DNA of 64,000 nucleotides from Sphingopyxis flava (GTDB lineage Bacteria; Pseudomonadota; Alphaproteobacteria; Sphingomonadales; Sphingomonadaceae). Below, piece after piece: positions 52,080-60,557 of this stretch (the stretch's first letter is position 1; the number at the start of each line of letters is the position of its first letter). Below the pieces are notes generated by a model, which had not been told where the DNA came from, searched no databases, and worked only from the letters and a program-made list of their open reading frames with translations. Made by a program: the position numbers and the translations under genes. The stretch is from positions 1 to 64,000 of the forward strand of contig NZ_FUYP01000015.1 in assembly GCF_900168005.1 (NCBI RefSeq). The letters run 5' to 3'.

Positions 52080-53258
52080 ATGACCATCGCCACTTATGAT
52101 GCCATCGTGCTGGGTGCCGGCGCGGCCGGGCTGATGTGCGCCGCGACTGCAGGTCAGCGCGGGCGGCGTGTGCTGCTGCTCGATCATGCCGATCGCGTGG
52201 GGAAGAAAATTCTGATCTCGGGCGGCGGGCGCTGCAATTTCACCAACATCCACGCGCGCGCGGAGACCTATCTCTCGGCGAACCCGCATTTCGCAAAATC
52301 GGCGCTCGCGCGCTACACGCCCGCCGATTTCATTGCTCTCGTCGATGCCTATGGCATTGCCTATCATGAAAAAGCCTTGGGGCAGCTGTTCTGCGACGGC
52401 TCGGCAAAGCAGATCGTCACCATGTTGCTCGACGAGTGCACGAAGGGCGGGGTCGATATTCGCTGCGGCGAGAATGTCGAAGAAATCAGCCATGGGGACG
52501 CGATGTTTCGCGGCGCTTTCGGCAACTTGCATTTCGCCGCTCCCAGTCTTGTCATCGCAACAGGCGGCCCATCGATCCCCAAGATGGGTGCGACCGGCTT
52601 CGCCTACGACCTTGCGCGCCGATTCGGTCTCAAGATTGTCGAACCCCGTCCCGCGCTCGTCCCGCTGACGCTTGGCGGCGACGATCTGCTCTTTCGCAGC
52701 CTGTCGGGGATAGCGACCCCGGTCGAGGCGCGCGCGGGCAAAGCAGCGTTTCGCGAGGCGGCGCTGTTCACGCACCGCGGGCTCTCCGGCCCCGCGATCC
52801 TGCAAATCAGCAGCTATTGGCGGCACGGCGAACCGGTAACGATCGACTTCGCCCCCGGCGCCGCGTCGGGCTGGCTGGTCGCGGCGAAGCGCGAGCGTCC
52901 GCGCGCGACGCTCACAGCGGCGCTGGCAAGCATCCTCCCCGACCGTCTCGCGCAGGCGCTCGCCGAGCGGCTTGCATTGCCAGGCGAGCTCGGGGCGCAG
53001 ACCGACCGCAGGCTCGCGGACGCCGAGGCAAGGCTTCGCCGCTGGACCTTCCGCCCAAATGGCACCGAAGGCTTCGCCAAGGCCGAGGTCACCGCAGGCG
53101 GCATCGCGACCGCGGGCCTCTCGTCGCAAACAATGATGGCCAAAAGCCTTCCAGGTCTCTATGCGGTCGGTGAGGCCGTGGACGTCACCGGGTGGCTGGG
53201 CGGCTATAATTTTCAATGGGCCTGGGCCAGCGGACACGCGGCGGGCCTCGCCCTTTAG
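52080..53258 (+). CDS. BaiN/RdsA-family FAD-dependent oxidoreductase (HI0933-like)
   Basis: A 392-residue flavoprotein. FAD motif AIVLGAGAAGLMCAATAGQR at the start, then KKILISGGGRCNFTN, a strong family mark, LVIATGGPSIPKMGATG, and GLYAVGEAVDVTGWLGGYNF with QWAWASGHAAG at the end. The physiological substrate of most members is unknown. It lies six bases after the small HTH gene, likely in one operon with it and the Gre factor. Confidence 0.94.
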   Translation: MTIATYDAIVLGAGAAGLMCAATAGQRGRRVLLLDHADRVGKKILISGGGRCNFTNIHARAETYLSANPHFAKSALARYTPADFIALVDAYGIAYHEKALGQLFCDGSAKQIVTMLLDECTKGGVDIRCGENVEEISHGDAMFRGAFGNLHFAAPSLVIATGGPSIPKMGATGFAYDLARRFGLKIVEPRPALVPLTLGGDDLLFRSLSGIATPVEARAGKAAFREAALFTHRGLSGPAILQISSYWRHGEPVTIDFAPGAASGWLVAAKRERPRATLTAALASILPDRLAQALAERLALPGELGAQTDRRLADAEARLRRWTFRPNGTEGFAKAEVTAGGIATAGLSSQTMMAKSLPGLYAVGEAVDVTGWLGGYNFQWAWASGHAAGLAL

Positions 53259-53281
53259 GAAAAGGCCGACACCATCTTCGC

Positions 53282-53361
53282 GTCATGCTGGACTTGTTTC
53301 AGCATCCATGGCCTGACGCTGCGACCTTCGGCCATGGACCCTGAAACAAGTTCAGGGTGGT
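53282..53361. repeat. Sphingomonad-type intergenic inverted repeat
   Basis: ACTTGTTTCAG and CTGAAACAAGT face each other, as do CCATGGCC and GGCCATGG, within 80 bases. The text TGCTGAACTTGTTTCAG-like with CATCCATGGCC is a widely scattered intergenic repeat in sphingomonad genomes (from general memory). It could fold as a long hairpin between the flavoprotein and the helicase gene, serving as terminator or as a REP-like element. Confidence 0.7.
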
Positions 53362-53404
53362 GATTAATCGACGGCAATGCAGCGCCGTATGGAACTATCG
53401 AATC

Positions 53405-55180
53405 ATGTCATTCAATCATCTTTCACCCGTCCTCGCGGAGGCGCTTGGCGCGCGCGGTTATGACGCGCTAACCCCCGTGCAGTCGCAGGTTACCGAAGAC
53501 GCGGCGCAAGGCCGCGACCTGCTTGTTTCCGCCCAGACCGGGTCAGGCAAGACCGTCGCCTTCGGTCTTGCAATGGCGGGCGAGCTCCTGGAGGGCGGCC
53601 GCCTTACCTTCGCCGCCGCCCCCCTCGCGCTGATCATTGCACCCACGCGCGAACTGGCCCTGCAGGTCAGCCGCGAACTCGGCTGGCTCTATGCGAAGGC
53701 CGGCGCGCGCATCGCGACCTGCGTCGGCGGCATGGATGCGAGCCGCGAGCGCCGCAATCTCAATCAGGGCGTGCACATCGTCGTCGGCACGCCGGGACGA
53801 CTGCGCGATCATCTCGAGCGCGGTGCGCTCGACCTTGAAAGCCTGCGGGTCGCTGTGCTCGACGAGGCGGACGAAATGCTCGACATGGGGTTTCGCGAGG
53901 ATCTTGAAGAAATTCTCGACGCCACGCCCCAGTCGCGGCGCACGTTGCTCTTTTCCGCAACGATCCCGAAGCCGATCGCGCAGCTCGCCAAGCGCTACCA
54001 GCGCGACGCGCTGCGCATCTCGACCGTAGGCGAAGACCGCGGGCATGGCGACATCGCCTATCAGGTGGTTACGGTCGCTCCCGCCGATATCGAAGGCGCG
54101 GTGATCAACCTTCTGCGTCTTCATGAGCCCGATACAGCAATGCTCTTTTGCGCAACCCGCGACAATGTCCGGCGGCTTCACGCGCGGCTGGTCAATCGCG
54201 GATTTGCAGCCGTCGCCCTGTCGGGCGAGCACAGCCAGAACGAGCGCAACCATGCGCTGCAGGCGCTTCGTGACCGCCGGGCCCGCGTTTGCGTCGCGAC
54301 CGACGTCGCTGCGCGCGGAATCGACTTGCCGAGTCTCAGCCTCGTCATTCACGTCGAAATCCCACGCGATGCCGAAACGCTCCAGCACCGCTCGGGGCGC
54401 ACCGGGCGCGCGGGCAAGAAAGGCACCGCGGTGCTGATTGTCCCCTATCCGCGCCGTCGCCGCGTCGACGCCATGCTGCGCGGTACGCGTATCGAGGCCG
54501 AGTGGGGGAATGCGCCGAGCGCGGCCGACGTTCGCCAAAAGGACCAGGAGCGACTCATCGAAAAGCTGCTCGCACCGGTCGAGCATGAGCCCGATGATCT
54601 TGAACTCGCGCAGCGGCTGCTCGCCGAACGTTCGCCCGAGGATATTGCCGCCTCGCTCGTCCGCGCGCACCGCGCGACCATGCCGCCGCCCGAGGATCTC
54701 ATCGACAACGGCCCGCCGCCGCGCCGCGAGCGTCGCGAGGGCTTCGAGCAGGGGGGCGATCATCCCCCTCGCGGCGAGCGCTCACCCCGCCGCGAAGGGT
54801 TCGACGACAGCGTCTGGTTCCGACTCAACATCGGGCGGCGACAGAATGCCGATCCGCGCTGGATTCTGCCGCTGCTTTGCCGCCGGGGCCATGTGACGAA
54901 GCATGAAATCGGCGCGATCCGCATTGGCCCCAGCGAAACCCTGTTCAACATTCCGCTCGCGATCGCGGACCGTTTCGCCGAGGCCGTCGAGCGCAGCGCC
55001 AATGCCGATGGCGAGGACGAGAGCGGCGTTGCGATCACGCCGGCACCCGGCGGTGCTGCCTACCCCCCGCGCCGCGACAAGGCGCCGCGCAAGGGCGGCA
55101 AGCCCTTAGCGGGCGGCGGCAAGCCCGGAGGGTTCAAGGCAAAGCCCTTTGGAAAGGGCAAGGGACGCGCCCCGCGCTGA
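53405..55180 (+). CDS. DEAD-box RNA helicase with DbpA-type RNA-binding domain
   Basis: A 591-residue helicase. Motifs in order: Q (ALTPVQSQV), I (AQTGSGKT), Ia (APTRELA), Ib (TPGRL), II (DEAD), III (SAT), V (VATDVAARGID) and VI (HRSGRTGRAG). After a charged linker (RRERREGFEQ, PPRGERSPRR) comes a DbpA-like RNA-binding domain (VWFRLNIGRRQNADPRWILP, GAIRIGPSETLFNIPLAIAD) and a Lys/Gly-rich tail. It should help ribosome assembly or RNA decay in the cold. The ATG at 53405 is chosen since the family begins close to the Q motif. Confidence 0.95.
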   Translation: MSFNHLSPVLAEALGARGYDALTPVQSQVTEDAAQGRDLLVSAQTGSGKTVAFGLAMAGELLEGGRLTFAAAPLALIIAPTRELALQVSRELGWLYAKAGARIATCVGGMDASRERRNLNQGVHIVVGTPGRLRDHLERGALDLESLRVAVLDEADEMLDMGFREDLEEILDATPQSRRTLLFSATIPKPIAQLAKRYQRDALRISTVGEDRGHGDIAYQVVTVAPADIEGAVINLLRLHEPDTAMLFCATRDNVRRLHARLVNRGFAAVALSGEHSQNERNHALQALRDRRARVCVATDVAARGIDLPSLSLVIHVEIPRDAETLQHRSGRTGRAGKKGTAVLIVPYPRRRRVDAMLRGTRIEAEWGNAPSAADVRQKDQERLIEKLLAPVEHEPDDLELAQRLLAERSPEDIAASLVRAHRATMPPPEDLIDNGPPPRRERREGFEQGGDHPPRGERSPRREGFDDSVWFRLNIGRRQNADPRWILPLLCRRGHVTKHEIGAIRIGPSETLFNIPLAIADRFAEAVERSANADGEDESGVAITPAPGGAAYPPRRDKAPRKGGKPLAGGGKPGGFKAKPFGKGKGRAPR

Positions 55181-55277
55181 CCCCGCCCCTCCTCGAAACA
55201 GGAGGGCGCGCGTTGCACGCCCCTTGCGCCGCTCCTCGCTTCGCCCCAAAATCGGTGCGAGAGCAGGAGAGGATGGA

Positions 55278-56264
55278 ATGCAGGCGATTGAGGCCTTTAT
55301 CGAGGCGCAGGGCGGACCCGAGGTCATCAAGTGGCGCAAGGTGGCGTTGGGCGCGCCAGGACCTGGGCAGGCGTTGGTGCGGCAAAGCGCGATCGGGCTC
55401 AATTATATCGACGTCTATCACCGCGACGGCACCTATCCCATTGACCTGCCAGGCGGGCTCGGCCTTGAGGCGGCGGGCGAGGTGGTCGCGGTCGGTGAAG
55501 GCGTTCACGCCCTCCGGCCGGGCGATCGCGTCGCAACCTTCGGACCGAAGCGCGGCGCCTATGCCAGCGCGCGGATTGTTCCTGCCGCGTCGCTCTTCAA
55601 GCTGCCGGCGAGCATCGACGAGGAGACCGCTGCAGCGTCGCTACTCAAAGCCTGCACCGTGGAGGCGCTTGTCGAGCGCTGCGCGCGGGTCGAGGCGGGC
55701 TGGCCCGTGCTCGTTCACGCCGCGGCGGGCGGGGTGGGTCTCATTCTTGTCCAGTGGCTCAAGGCTATCGGCGCGACCGTGATCGGCACGGTCAGCACCG
55801 AGGACAAGGAGCAGGCAGCGCGCGAGGCAGGCGCCGATCATGTCATCCGCTACAAGGACGAGGATGTCGCAGCACATGTCCGCGAGATCACCGACGGGCA
55901 GGGCGTTCCGGTGGCCTTCGATGGCATCGGCATGGCGACGTGGGATGTCTCGCTGAAAGCCACCGCGCGGCGCGGCCTGATCGTCAGCTACGGCAATGCA
56001 GGCGGGCCCGTGCGGGGGGTCGATCTTGGCATCCTTGCGCGGCACGGGTCGCAGTTCGTCACCCGTCCGACACTCTTCGATTATTATCTCGACCCCGGCG
56101 AGCGCGCCGCGGGCGCGGCGCGCGTGTTCGAGATGATCGACGATGGCAAGATCAAGGTGACCATCGGGCAGCGCTATGGCCTTGAGAATGCGGCGCGGGC
56201 CCATGCTGATCTCGAAGCGGGGCACACGACGGGCTCGACGCTCCTGCTTCCGGAGATCGGCTAG
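55278..56264 (+). CDS. NADPH:quinone oxidoreductase (zeta-crystallin type)
   Basis: A 328-residue MDR-superfamily enzyme without structural zinc. GLNYIDVYHRDGTYPIDLPG, GLGLEAAGEVVAVGEGVHAL and the NADPH site HAAAGGVGLILVQWLKAIGA are characteristic of quinone reductases (QorA). The start at 55278 has AGGAGAGG upstream. The C-terminus GHTTGSTLLLPEIG is typical. Convergent with fghA. Confidence 0.93.
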   Translation: MQAIEAFIEAQGGPEVIKWRKVALGAPGPGQALVRQSAIGLNYIDVYHRDGTYPIDLPGGLGLEAAGEVVAVGEGVHALRPGDRVATFGPKRGAYASARIVPAASLFKLPASIDEETAAASLLKACTVEALVERCARVEAGWPVLVHAAAGGVGLILVQWLKAIGATVIGTVSTEDKEQAAREAGADHVIRYKDEDVAAHVREITDGQGVPVAFDGIGMATWDVSLKATARRGLIVSYGNAGGPVRGVDLGILARHGSQFVTRPTLFDYYLDPGERAAGAARVFEMIDDGKIKVTIGQRYGLENAARAHADLEAGHTTGSTLLLPEIG

Positions 56265-56289
56265 TCCCCTTTCGCCGGCAAAGCGGGCG

Positions 56290-57138
56290 CTAGTCCTTCA
56301 ACCGTTCGGCATGCCAGGCGATATGCTCGGCCATGAAGGTCGAGATGAAAAAATAGCTGTGATCATAGCCCGGCTGCATGCGGATGGTCGCTTTCTGGCC
56401 CGCTCGCCCGCATGCCTCGGCCAGCAGTTCGGTCTTCAGCTGTTCACCAAGAAAAATATCGGCCTCACCCTGATCGACGAGCAGGTCGGGGAGCCGCGCG
56501 CCCGCGTCGATCAGCGCGCAGGCATCATAAGCGCTCCATGCCTCGCGATCCGCGCCGAGATAGGCTGACAGCGCCTTTTCGCCCCACGGGCACTGCGTCG
56601 GCGCGGCGATCGGCGCAAAGGCGGAGACCGAACGGAAACGGTCTGGCGTGCGCAGCGCGACAGTCAGCGCGCCATGTCCGCCCATCGAATGGCCTGTAAT
56701 TCCCTGCCGCGCGAGATCCGCGGCGGGACATTCGCGCAATATCAGCGAGGGCAGCTCATCCTCGACGTAGGAGCGCATCCGGTAATGCCGCGCCCACGGC
56801 TCTTCGGTCGCATCGACGTAGAAGCCGGCGCCGAGGCCGAAGTCCCACGCGCCATCAGGATCGTCGGGGACTCCTTCGCCGCGCGGGCTGGTATCGGGCG
56901 CGACGAAGATCACGCCATGTTCGGCGCAGGCGGCGCGATACTCGCCCTTTTCCATTACATTGGCATGGGTGCAGGTGAGGCCCGAGAGATACCAGAGGAC
57001 GGGAAGCTTTGCTCCCGCTTCATGGTCGGGGACAAACATCGCGAAGGTCATGGCAGTGCCCGTCGTATCGCTTCGGTGCCGGTAGACGCCCTGCGTGCCG
57101 CCGTGGCTGCGGTTGGTGGAAAGGATTTCGAGTGTCAT
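56290..57138 (-). CDS. fghA: S-formylglutathione hydrolase
   Basis: FghA hydrolyses S-formylglutathione to formate and glutathione, the last step of glutathione-dependent formaldehyde oxidation. The 282-residue esterase-D fold has Ser in TGHSMGGHGALT, Asp in LLVDQGEADIFL and His in PGYDHSYFFIST. LPVLWYLSGLTCTHANVMEK is a family mark. Its start overlaps the YbaK-like gene stop by ATGA. It ends the operon that begins at sdaA. Confidence 0.97.
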   Translation of the reverse strand: MTLEILSTNRSHGGTQGVYRHRSDTTGTAMTFAMFVPDHEAGAKLPVLWYLSGLTCTHANVMEKGEYRAACAEHGVIFVAPDTSPRGEGVPDDPDGAWDFGLGAGFYVDATEEPWARHYRMRSYVEDELPSLILRECPAADLARQGITGHSMGGHGALTVALRTPDRFRSVSAFAPIAAPTQCPWGEKALSAYLGADREAWSAYDACALIDAGARLPDLLVDQGEADIFLGEQLKTELLAEACGRAGQKATIRMQPGYDHSYFFISTFMAEHIAWHAERLKD

Positions 57139-57617
57139 GAAGGATCCTGCGTCGGGATGGGAGCGATCAGGGGATCATGGCCCCAATGACGCAGCAGGTC
57201 CAGTATCGCCCCTCCCGACAGTCCCAATGTTCCGGTGTTGCGCAGCGGGTGAACATTGACGCGGTCCCGGGCCGCAACGCCTGCGTCGAGCACCACCCTG
57301 ATGCTGCCCGGCGGAGCGTTGATCGCAGCGAGCGGGGTCACCGAGCCCGGTGTGATCCCGAGCAGGCGCTGCATGTCCTCGGCCTTGGCGAAGCTCACGC
57401 GCTTGCAGCCGATCGCGGCGGGAAGCGCTTTCAGATCGACGCGCGCCTCGGCAGCTACAGTGACAAGCCAGAAGGCGCCGCCCGCGTCCTTCAGAAACAG
57501 ATTCTTGGTGTGAGCTCCCGGAATCGCAGCATTCACCGCCTCGCTTTCGGCGACCGTGAACACGGCGACATGCTCATGCGCGGCGAAGGGAATGGCAAGC
57601 GTATCGAGATCCGCCAT
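57135..57617 (-). CDS. YbaK/ProX-type aminoacyl-tRNA deacylase
   Basis: A 160-residue editing domain that removes mischarged amino acids (commonly Ala or Cys) from tRNA-Pro. KNLFLKDAGGAFWLVTVAAE, KAEDMQRLLGITPGSVTPLA and NVHPLRNTGTLGLS are typical of the ProX group; the KNLFL Lys is conserved. ATG at 57617 preferred over one at 57638. Coupled to fghA by ATGA. Its presence in a formaldehyde operon has no obvious reason. Confidence 0.9.
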   Translation of the reverse strand: MADLDTLAIPFAAHEHVAVFTVAESEAVNAAIPGAHTKNLFLKDAGGAFWLVTVAAEARVDLKALPAAIGCKRVSFAKAEDMQRLLGITPGSVTPLAAINAPPGSIRVVLDAGVAARDRVNVHPLRNTGTLGLSGGAILDLLRHWGHDPLIAPIPTQDPS

Positions 57618-57643
57618 CAGGCCTGCTTCGCCGCGCATGGTCC

Positions 57644-58024
57644 TCAGCCCATTCGGTGGAGCGCGCAGAGCTTGTTGCCCGAGGGATCGCGAAGATAGGC
57701 GAGATACATCTTCATGCCGCTGCCCTCACGCACCCCCGGCGGGTCTTCGATCGCGGTACCGCCTGCCTCGACCCCCGCGCGGTGCCAGGCATCGGCCTGT
57801 TCGGGATTCGCCATCGCAAAACCGATGGTGCAACCGTTGCCCGCGGTCGCTGGCTGGCCATCGATTGGCGCGGTCACCAGAAACAGTCCGCCGTTGTGGA
57901 TGTAGATAATGCGGCCCTTGTCGTCGATGATGCCGGGCTTGCCGCCGATGGCCTGAAAGGTTGCGTCGTAGAATTTTTTCGACGCGTCGAGATCGTTCGA
58001 TCCGACCATATTATGGCTGTACAT
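57644..58024 (-). CDS. VOC-family (glyoxalase/bleomycin resistance) protein, copy 1
   Basis: A 126-residue single VOC-domain protein, SHNMVGSNDLDASKKFYDAT through AYLRDPSGNKLCALHRM. It is similar along its length to the protein at 59021-59407 (GSND, FYDA, GRLIYTH versus GRIIYIH, DPxGNKLCA), so the two are paralogues in the same operon. Metal ligands His4 and the late Glu position are not both obvious. Shine-Dalgarno GGAGGAG. Perhaps glutathione-adduct related; not decided. Confidence 0.88.
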   Translation of the reverse strand: MYSHNMVGSNDLDASKKFYDATFQAIGGKPGIIDDKGRIIYIHNGGLFLVTAPIDGQPATAGNGCTIGFAMANPEQADAWHRAGVEAGGTAIEDPPGVREGSGMKMYLAYLRDPSGNKLCALHRMG

Positions 58025-58146
58025 GGTGTCCGCTCCTCCTGCTTTGGTTGCGATTAGCCACCTACCCTGCCCCGCCGGCCAGGACCAGCCGCCTTTGCGC
58101 CTGGCGTTCACCGAAATTGAAGAATCCCCCTGGCGCCAGGCCGCGG

Positions 58147-59019
58147 CTAGCGGAAGACGATAGTCTTGCGTCCGTCGATCAGCACCCGCTGCTCAGCGAC
58201 CCAGCGCACCGCGCGTGCCAGCACCTGCGCTTCGATATCGCGGCCGGTACGAATGAGGTCGTCGGCCGACTGGCGATGGTCGACGCGTTCGACCGCCTGC
58301 TCGATGATCGGCCCCTCGTCGAGATCGCCGGTGACGAAATGGGCGGTAGCGCCGATCAGCTTCACCCCGCGTTCGTGCGCGCGGTGATAGGGTTTGGCGC
58401 CCTTGAATCCGGGAAGGAAGCTGTGGTGAATATTGATGCAGCGCCCCGCGAGACGATCCGACAGATCGCTCGAGAGGACCTGCATATAGCGTGCGAGCAC
58501 CAGATATTCCGCCTCGCCCTCGGCCATGACGCGCAGCATCGCGGCCTCCTGTTCGGCGCGGTTGGCGTCGCTCACCGGCAAATGGTGAAAGGGAACGCCG
58601 TGCCACTCGGTGAGGCGGCGCAGCGTCTCATGGTTCGACACGACGCCGACAATGTCAATCGCGAGATTGCCGGTCGACCAGCGGTGCAGCAGGTCGTTGA
58701 GACAATGGCTGCCCTGCGACACCGCGATGACGAAGCGCGGTTTCGCCGCGCGGTCGATAATCCGCGCATCCATTTCAAAGCGTGCGATGATCGGCGCAAA
58801 CGCCGCTTGCACCGCCGCCAGTCCTTGCGGAAAGCGCGGTCCGGCGCCGCGGAACTCGACGCGCATGAAAAAGCGCCCCGAATCGAGATCGGCATATTGC
58901 TGGCTATCGAGAATGAAGCCGTCGCGCTCGGCGAGCAGCCCTGTCACTGCGGCGACGATTCCGATCTTGTCCTCGCACGCCAGCGTCAGGATGTAGCGCG
59001 CGGCAGCGTCTTCGCTCAT
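58147..59019 (-). CDS. purU: Formyltetrahydrofolate deformylase (PurU), chromosomal copy
   Basis: A 290-residue PurU: ACT domain (YILTLACEDKIGIVAAVTGL) and formyl-hydrolase domain (CINIHHSFLPGFKGA, DEGPIIEQAVERVDH). Releases formate and THF from 10-formyl-THF. It lies within the sdaA-frmA-VOC-purU-VOC-ybaK-fghA run, starting one base after the VOC stop. It is the second purU of the window; the island copy at 725-1591 is clearly related but divergent, in keeping with separate arrival rather than recent duplication. Confidence 0.95.
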   Translation of the reverse strand: MSEDAAARYILTLACEDKIGIVAAVTGLLAERDGFILDSQQYADLDSGRFFMRVEFRGAGPRFPQGLAAVQAAFAPIIARFEMDARIIDRAAKPRFVIAVSQGSHCLNDLLHRWSTGNLAIDIVGVVSNHETLRRLTEWHGVPFHHLPVSDANRAEQEAAMLRVMAEGEAEYLVLARYMQVLSSDLSDRLAGRCINIHHSFLPGFKGAKPYHRAHERGVKLIGATAHFVTGDLDEGPIIEQAVERVDHRQSADDLIRTGRDIEAQVLARAVRWVAEQRVLIDGRKTIVFR

Positions 59020-59020
59020 A

Positions 59021-59407
59021 TCAGCCAGACATCTTGTGGAAGGCGCAAAGCTTGTTGCCCGCCGGGTCGCGCAAATAAGCAAGGTAGAGCACACGGCCCT
59101 CGGTTGCGTGACGAATGCCTGGCGGATCTTCGGCGGTCGTTCCGCCGTTCGCCAGTCCCGCAGCGTGCCACGCTTCCACCATGTCGGGTGACGCGGCGAG
59201 CAGCCCGAGTGTATGCCCGTTGCCGCACGCTGCGGCCTCGCCATTGACCGGCTTCGTGATGAGCAGGCGCCCACCGTCATGTGTGTATATCAGGCGTCCA
59301 CGCTCATCGATCTTCCCTTCGGGCACGCCGAGCGTTCCAAGCGCTGCGTCGTAGAAGGCCTTGCTCGCGGCGATGTCGTTCGACCCCAGCGTCACATGGC
59401 TGAACAT
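59021..59407 (-). CDS. VOC-family (glyoxalase/bleomycin resistance) protein, copy 2
   Basis: A 128-residue VOC protein, FSHVTLGSNDIAASKAFYDA through LAYLRDPAGNKLCAFHKMSG. Paralogue of 57644-58024. It follows frmA by 12 bases and leads into purU with one base between. VOC proteins of this kind beside frmA/fghA are common in sphingomonads; activity is unknown. Confidence 0.88.
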   Translation of the reverse strand: MFSHVTLGSNDIAASKAFYDAALGTLGVPEGKIDERGRLIYTHDGGRLLITKPVNGEAAACGNGHTLGLLAASPDMVEAWHAAGLANGGTTAEDPPGIRHATEGRVLYLAYLRDPAGNKLCAFHKMSG

Positions 59408-59419
59408 GACCTTGGTCCT

Positions 59420-60532
59420 TTAGTAGACGACGACGCTGCGGATGCTTGTCCCCGCGTGCATCAGATCGAAGCCCTTGTTGATCTCCTCGAGCGTCAGGAC
59501 GTGGGTAATCATCGGGTCGATCGCGATTTTGCCGTTCATGTACCAGTCGACAATCTTCGGAACGTCTGTGCGCCCCTTGGCGCCGCCGAAGGCGGTGCCC
59601 TTCCACACCCGGCCGGTCACGAGCTGGAACGGACGGGTGCTGATTTCCTTGCCCGCCTCGGCTACACCGATGATGATGCTCTCGCCCCAGCCGCGATGAC
59701 AGCATTCGAGCGCAGTGCGCATCACCTCGGTATTGCCTGTCGCATCGAAGCTATAATCGGCGCCGCCGTCGGTGATCTCGAGAATCTTGGCGACCGTCTC
59801 GTCACGCGACAGTCCCTTCGAATTGACAAAGTGGGTCATGCCGAACTTGCGGCCCCATTCCTCGCGGCTTGCGTTGATGTCGATGCCGATGATCTTGTTT
59901 GCGCCGACCATCTTGGCGCCCTGGATCACGTTGAGGCCGATGCCGCCGAGTCCGAAGACCACGACATTCTCGCCCGCCTGCACCTTCGCCGTGTTGACGA
60001 CCGCGCCGACGCCGGTGGTGACGCCGCAGCCGATGTAGCAGCTCGTCTGAAATGGCGCGTCCTCGCGGATCTTCGCCACCGCGATTTCGGGGAGCACGGT
60101 AAAGTTGGAGAAGGTCGAGCAGCCCATATAATGATAGAGGGTCTGCCCCTTATAGCTGAAGCGCGAGGTTCCGTCGGGCATCAGCCCCTTGCCCTGCGTG
60201 GCGCGGATCGCGGTGCAAAGGTTAGTCTTGCCCGAAAGGCAGCTTTTGCACTGGCGGCACTCGGGGGTGTAGAGCGGGATCACATGGTCGCCCGGCTTCA
60301 CGCTGGTCACGCCCGCGCCGACCTCGCGCACGATCCCGGCCCCCTCGTGCCCCAATATGCTCGGGAAAATGCCCTCGCTGTCGAAGCCGTCCAGCGTATA
60401 GGCGTCGGTATGGCAGATGCCCGTCGCCATGATCTCGACCAGCACCTCGCCCGCCTTCGGACCTTCAAGGTCAAGCTCAACGATTTCAAGGGGCTTTTTC
60501 GCTTCGAACGCAACAGCAGCGCGGGTCTTCAT
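59420..60532 (-). CDS. frmA: S-(hydroxymethyl)glutathione dehydrogenase / class III alcohol dehydrogenase
   Basis: FrmA (AdhC) oxidises S-hydroxymethylglutathione, formed from formaldehyde and glutathione, to S-formylglutathione with NAD. 370 residues. Catalytic zinc residues lie in [12 protein letters not shown] and GHEGAGIV, structural zinc in [20 protein letters not shown] site in [23 protein letters not shown] at 60532 has AAAGGAGA upstream. Works with fghA at the end of the same run. Confidence 0.98.
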   Translation of the reverse strand: MKTRAAVAFEAKKPLEIVELDLEGPKAGEVLVEIMATGICHTDAYTLDGFDSEGIFPSILGHEGAGIVREVGAGVTSVKPGDHVIPLYTPECRQCKSCLSGKTNLCTAIRATQGKGLMPDGTSRFSYKGQTLYHYMGCSTFSNFTVLPEIAVAKIREDAPFQTSCYIGCGVTTGVGAVVNTAKVQAGENVVVFGLGGIGLNVIQGAKMVGANKIIGIDINASREEWGRKFGMTHFVNSKGLSRDETVAKILEITDGGADYSFDATGNTEVMRTALECCHRGWGESIIIGVAEAGKEISTRPFQLVTGRVWKGTAFGGAKGRTDVPKIVDWYMNGKIAIDPMITHVLTLEEINKGFDLMHAGTSIRSVVVY

Positions 60533-60557
60533 CAGCCGGTCTCCTTTTTGCTGGCTA

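Noticed and set aside
51699..53237. Minus-strand open frame of over 500 codons
   Set aside because: It mirrors the Gre factor and flavoprotein genes and has no recognisable motif.
53543..54763. Minus-strand open frame opposite the DEAD-box helicase
   Set aside because: Helicase motifs on the plus strand explain the region fully.
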